Origin: Favolaschia claudopus | Taxonomy: Eukaryota > Basidiomycota > Agaricomycetes > Agaricales > Mycenaceae | NCBI GenBank assembly: GCA_037176885.1 | Contig: JAWWNJ010000046.1 | Location: 620,001 to 684,000, forward strand | Direction: 5' to 3' | Length of the DNA: 64,000 nucleotides | Shown here: positions 59,953-64,000 of the stretch, one piece after another | How the letters are laid out: each line of letters starts with the position of its first letter | How positions within the stretch are numbered: the first letter of the stretch is position 1 | Notes under the pieces: generated by a model | The model's input: only the letters and a program-made list of their open reading frames with translations | Told to the model about the DNA's origin: nothing | Databases searched by the model: none | Made by a program: the position numbers and the translations under genes

Positions 59953-61420
59953 TCAACTTGAGACACGTACGCCTGCGTCGCTTTCTTTCCCGTGCCTAGT
60001 CAAGTTGAGATTATCGTCGTGGTCATTTGCGCGCCGGAGGACGGCTCGTGAGTTGAGGCTTCATTTTCGAGGCAAGCATCAATGCTCAGAAGGGACAGTC
60101 GGGCGGGCTTGCTTACCTAGCGAAGAGCGAATTGGAGAACACTGCAAGTCTCGTGAGTTAGATTGTCGTGAGGGATAGAGGAGAAGAGAGAACTCACGTC
60201 GAGGGATAACGATGAATATCGCCATCCAGATGACTGTGTGCGAGAAGGTCGATGATGTGAAGGTAAAGAAGGGGGAGAAAACATACAGTTGTTTCGCATT
60301 GATAAGAACTGCGATCACTTAATACGAGAAACGAAATAACAGCGCAAACACTCACAGCGGCCATCATGACAATGCTGGTGATGCTATAGCAAAAAACGTT
60401 CAGTCAATAGTTTGCGTGAAGAGGGCGCTGAGGAACCTTGTCACTACACCAGTTTCTGTGGAAGACCAAAATAAGACGTTTCAATGTTGTAACAGTGAGT
60501 AGAACGAACCGATTGTCCATTTGATCATCTTGTCCATAACCGCAGCCGTGCTACGAAAGAACATTAGCTTTTCACACAATACCAATAGTATCCACTTACT
60601 GTTTCAATCCCTCCGTCCGCCGCCTATACAACAAAACCGACATGCTCGCTGCGATGAGGATGTCGTTCGCCGAGCTTACCGCCCATACGCTATCGAACAA
60701 CCAACCCCAATCGCTGAGAAACTCAGGAATGGGCTGGTGAATGCCGTATGCCAGCATCACGACGTTTGGCGGGATGAGTCGGAATAACGATAACGTCCAG
60801 CAGATGCACGGAATCCACAGACTACGCGAGAGAGCGTATATGCGATATGCAAAGAAGCTTTGAACTTGGTGGATTGAGGCGTTTGAGCGTAAGTTTGACG
60901 CTGGAGCGAGAAAGGAGGGTAGCGACGCACCAAAATATGCGACGGTGCTTCCGATAACCGTTGAGGTGATGAGGGAACTTGGGAGGCGCACGGGGAGTCC
61001 AGGGTGGCCGTAGTTCGTTATGACCATCGTGTATATCGAGATAGCAATGCATATCGTATGGACGAATTCTGCCAACCTGTGTGCCCATCCCTCAGCAACG
61101 CCTAAAACGGAACCAAGCTCGATTACGCACCAGACCGCGCCAACCTTCATAAATCAAATACCAGTCACTCGGAAAGCCCAAAATGCGAAGAAAAAAAGAC
61201 CAAACTCACCATGGCCTTCATCCTCCGCGAATCATCCGGAAAACGGCCAAAATAGGTGTACGCCTGTGAGCTGGCGAGGCCGAAAAGCGTGTACGAGACC
61301 AATGTCCCAACGAGGAGGGCGCCTACGAAGTTAAGAGCACAAAACTGAGTCAAATCCCAGGAGCATTGGCACGCAGAATTCACCCAGCGTCTTGTCTACG
61401 TCGAAGTCGGCGGAGGGCAT
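59953..61420 (-). CDS. DUF6534 seven-transmembrane protein, copy 3
   Basis: The start is MPSADFDVDKTLG at 61420. Exons give ALLVGTLVSYTLFGLASSQA, EFVHTICIAISIYTMVITNY, QSFFAYRIYALSRSLW, WAVSSANDILIAASMSVLLY, VMDKMIKWTI, ETGVVT, a TM segment with TVIWMAIFIVIPR, and the end VFSNSLFA and SLNSRAVLRRANDHDDNL before the stop at 59953. All DUF6534 blocks are present. Intron positions match copies 1 and 2, so the three are paralogues. It shares a 358-bp divergent intergenic region with the aldo-keto reductase-like gene. Confidence 0.85.
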
Positions 61421-61778
61421 GGTGGATGAGGTCAAGAGCTCGCGGGAATTTCGGTGGAGTTTTCCGTTGGTCTCCATCAACAGCCGTCGGCAACTAGCCC
61501 GATCACTCTCGGCATCCGATAAAGCCGGGTCGGGGTTCTCGGCCGAGGTTCAACTCTTTTGAGTTGAACCTTTATTTTAGAACGTTTGCCGCCGTCATCC
61601 CAGCGAACTGGACAGATAGAATCCCGCTTCAAGTCATCTGAGCTTTGAAGGGCCGGTATTCTTGGAGGCTGGAAAGCTGTTAAGATGATGTACTTGGCCG
61701 CTTCGACTCTCACCAACAATTCTGCACCGAAACATAAAACCACTTCCGACCTGTTACCTACACTTGGCTCCTCTCAGT
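61421..61778. promoter_or_regulatory. Divergent intergenic region with hairpin
   Basis: This is the presumed shared promoter of the minus-strand DUF6534 gene and the plus-strand aldo-keto reductase-like gene. It contains the perfect hairpin at 61547-61570. No further element was identified. Confidence 0.5.
61547..61570. repeat. 10-bp perfect hairpin in divergent promoter
   Basis: GGTTCAACTC and GAGTTGAACC pair exactly with a TTTT loop. CCGAGG (overlapping the start) and TTATTTTAG just after it match the flanks of the hairpin near 59540. Confidence 0.85.
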
Positions 61779-63111
61779 ATGGCTTGGGCTGCAGTAACTC
61801 TCAACGACGGTGCGTAAATGCCACATGCCACACGTTGCTCCGTGTCTGAGTAACGGGACTTCCTTCTAAATGTGATTTCTCCGCCGTCACGGTCCAGAAC
61901 ACACGATGCCGGGAATTTCATTCCAAACGTCTCTAGGGCCATCGGCGGCCCCACAAATCCAAAAGGCGCTGAGCTCTGGGATCTTGCAACTAGGTACGGT
62001 GTTGCGACGATATTAATTTCAGTGTGGCTCACCATACGAAGATCTAGCACCAGGGTACCCAAGCAATGCAGCCCAAGTCGGACAAGCTTTGAAATCAAGC
62101 ACCCGCTCACGCTCGGAGATCTTCATCACCGCAACATGGGTCAGGCAAAGCTGTCGTGATGCCGGAGAATGTCTTCGAAAAAATTTGAAGGAGGTAAGTC
62201 TTATTGCGGTGAACATACATCGTCATTCATCTGACCAGCTGTGCGCTTTAGCTGGATCTTGACTACGTTGACCTGTTCCTACTCAGCGATCCCTCCATCA
62301 GCACCCGAAAAATCGCAAAAGTATGGACCCAGATGGAGAAAGTAAAAGGCGAGGGACTCACTAGGTAAACACGTTTGTCAAGAATGAATAAAGCGTTTAA
62401 TTCTCTGACTGACATGAGAGCCCAAAGAAGCATCGGTGTAATGGATTTCGATTCCACCAAGGTTGAGGCCGTCCTTCGTACAGCACAAATCAAACCCGCT
62501 GTAAACCAGGTGAGAAACAATGACATTACAAATGAAGCGAAAGGACTCACTACCAAAATAGCTGCACTTCAACCCGTACTCTTCAGAACGCCAAATCACG
62601 ACAGTCAAAGTCTGCCACGAAAAAGCAATCGTGGTCAAAGCATATAACGTCCTCTTGTAAGTATACTCAATGATGACTTCCGTCTACTTCCCTTGCCTGA
62701 GTCAAGCTTCTCAGACCAGGCACAGCACACCATGAAGGCGAGCTGAAGAAACGACTCGACAAGATCGTCGAGCGCAGCAAAGCACCTCTGCCGCGTGTGA
62801 TACTGGCATGGGCTCGGGAGAATAAACTCGTACCAATTCTGTGCGCCGTCTCTTTTCATCCCGACGAGATATTCAAAGTGATCATCTCACGTAGAACAAG
62901 AAGCGAAAGGGAACAACTCAACGATAACCTCGATATCGACAGTATCAGTCTGTTGGGTTGTTGACTCTTCGCACATTTACTCAACCCGCTAACAGGCCTC
63001 TCCGCCGACGAACTCGATTCCATCAACTTCATCGGCGAAGACAGAGAGCAACGAATGGACAAAATGGCGGAAAGTACGCCAGGATTGCTTGATGTGTTGG
63101 GGTTGAATTGA
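61779..63111 (+). CDS. Aldo-keto reductase-fold protein, probable pseudoenzyme, 303 aa
   Basis: The eight-exon model is 61779-61809, 61898-61993, 62042-62193, 62252-62364, 62428-62509, 62562-62656, 62715-62941 and 62996-63111 (912 nt in frame). MAWAAVTLND aligns with the start of fungal NADP aldo-keto reductases. Then come LQLDLAPGYPSNAAQVGQAL (tetrad Asp and Tyr kept), EIFITATWVRQ (normally ..TTK.., catalytic Lys lost), YVDLFLLSDPS (normally ..IHxP, catalytic His lost), SIGVMDFDSTKVE, LHFNPYSSE, PRVILAWARENKLVPIL and LSADELDSINFIG. The whole TIM-barrel order is kept. With two of four tetrad residues gone, normal carbonyl reduction is unlikely. It may still bind cofactor or have another role. 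Confidence 0.85.
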
Positions 63112-64000
63112 ATTTAACGATGCCGACTGATTAAAACGTGTATTAGGTAGTATTGTTCGAAAAGTTACGCGAATTTGTATACGCACTGCGTCTGGGATTG
63201 ATTGTGGAAGCGAACTTCTCGGCTTCCCGTTAAATATCGCGAAAGTGAATTTGAAGTGAATCGAATATGTTGAACTGAGATCGAGAAGACGTACTCACGC
63301 CAGACAGCTCCAGAGATCAAAGCTGCTGCAGTCGCCAGGTAGACAAGAGGTGCTGGCTATGAGAAATCATCTCGAAACAAGCAGAGAGGCTGAGAGACTA
63401 CCTTTCGCAACCCGAACAAAAATATTTATAGCAGCATTTTAGCGGTAGATGCTTTGAGAAGCATATCATTGTCTTGTGGTACTTTCCACAATTTAGAATT
63501 CATCGCAGGGCGTCCAGGACCGTCGCACCGGCTGCACTGAAAACCTTGCCACTGCTTGCGTGTTCTAACTCCAGTCTTCTCGCGAGGCGGGCAAAACATG
63601 AAGCCCTAGTGTCCAGGCTTGGCCACGACTCGAGATCCAAGATGTATCTACGGTTTTGCATATGAGCCCAGGGATTTCTGCATGTGAGAGGTTCCAACTT
63701 CCAAGTGGCGAAGGACGAGGTCGACATCTGTCGACTCGGACGTGGGAGAATTTCATGATCACATCACGGTCACAGCTGTCACGTAATTTGCCTGGCTTGC
63801 CCGGATCCATCACGTCCCGAAATTCTGTCGCGCCATTTCGACGGCCTTTATCTTCCGTTGAAGAAACTTGATTACTTAGCTTACCATTAACTCGATAATG
63901 GTTTCAGGATTAGACAATTCCAAACAAATCGATGGGCAACTTGGGCAAGGTCAAGGCAAGGTCGAACTGAAGCAACTAAATGATCTTGCCGCTTAGATGA
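63112..64000. other. Right edge, no supported gene
   Basis: Short frames occur on both strands. None is recognised. Minus-strand frames around 63500-63813 have no motif. Confidence 0.3.

Overview
The window looks like nuclear DNA of a mushroom-forming basidiomycete (Agaricomycetes). The reasons are many short introns (about 40-60 nt, GT..AG), three DUF6534 seven-transmembrane proteins (a basidiomycete-restricted family), a class I-type hydrophobin, F-box and Spt5-like families that are expanded in agarics, and a Helitron RepHel gene with an N-terminal DUF6570-like region. All gene models were spliced by eye from the genomic sequence, so exon edges are predictions.

Layout. 1-10 kb holds almost no genes. 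It has a cluster of CCGCGG palindromes (1.9-3.3 kb), perhaps old LTR promoter DNA. It also has a non-autonomous terminal-inverted-repeat element (about 4.08-8.86 kb) whose left repeat is split by a nested 1.8 kb insertion with a clear 8-bp target duplication. 10.7-12.9 kb is a sugar transporter (MFS). 13.97-14.62 kb is a small GIY-YIG/T5orf172-like nuclease gene. 15.2-17.0 kb is an F-box protein.

18-46 kb is the most unusual part. About a dozen intron-rich genes all lie on the minus strand, downstream of an apparently intact 2,576-residue Helitron Rep/helicase gene (38.4-46.1 kb). They are: a small unknown ORF, three paralogues of an unknown family, two nucleotidyltransferase-fold proteins, a ribonucleotide reductase small subunit lacking both terminal extensions, an F-box-like protein with a degenerate nucleotidyltransferase core, an unknown 180-residue protein, a RING protein that may be fused to an Spt5-like NGN-KOW region, and a second protein of a chromatin/elongation-like family. 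This could be cargo of one giant rolling-circle element or a host accessory cluster next to it. The element ends are not proven here.

46-64 kb returns to ordinary host-type genes: three DUF6534 membrane proteins (47.3-48.6, 50.3-51.6 and 59.95-61.4 kb), a long low-complexity F-box-like protein (52.3-56.6 kb), a hydrophobin that appears to lack two of the eight canonical cysteines (58.0-58.4 kb), and an aldo-keto reductase-fold protein without the catalytic lysine and histidine (61.8-63.1 kb). The DNA between them contains strong hairpins at 49.2-49.8, 59.5 and 61.5 kb that no gene explains. No rRNA, tRNA or CRISPR was recognised.
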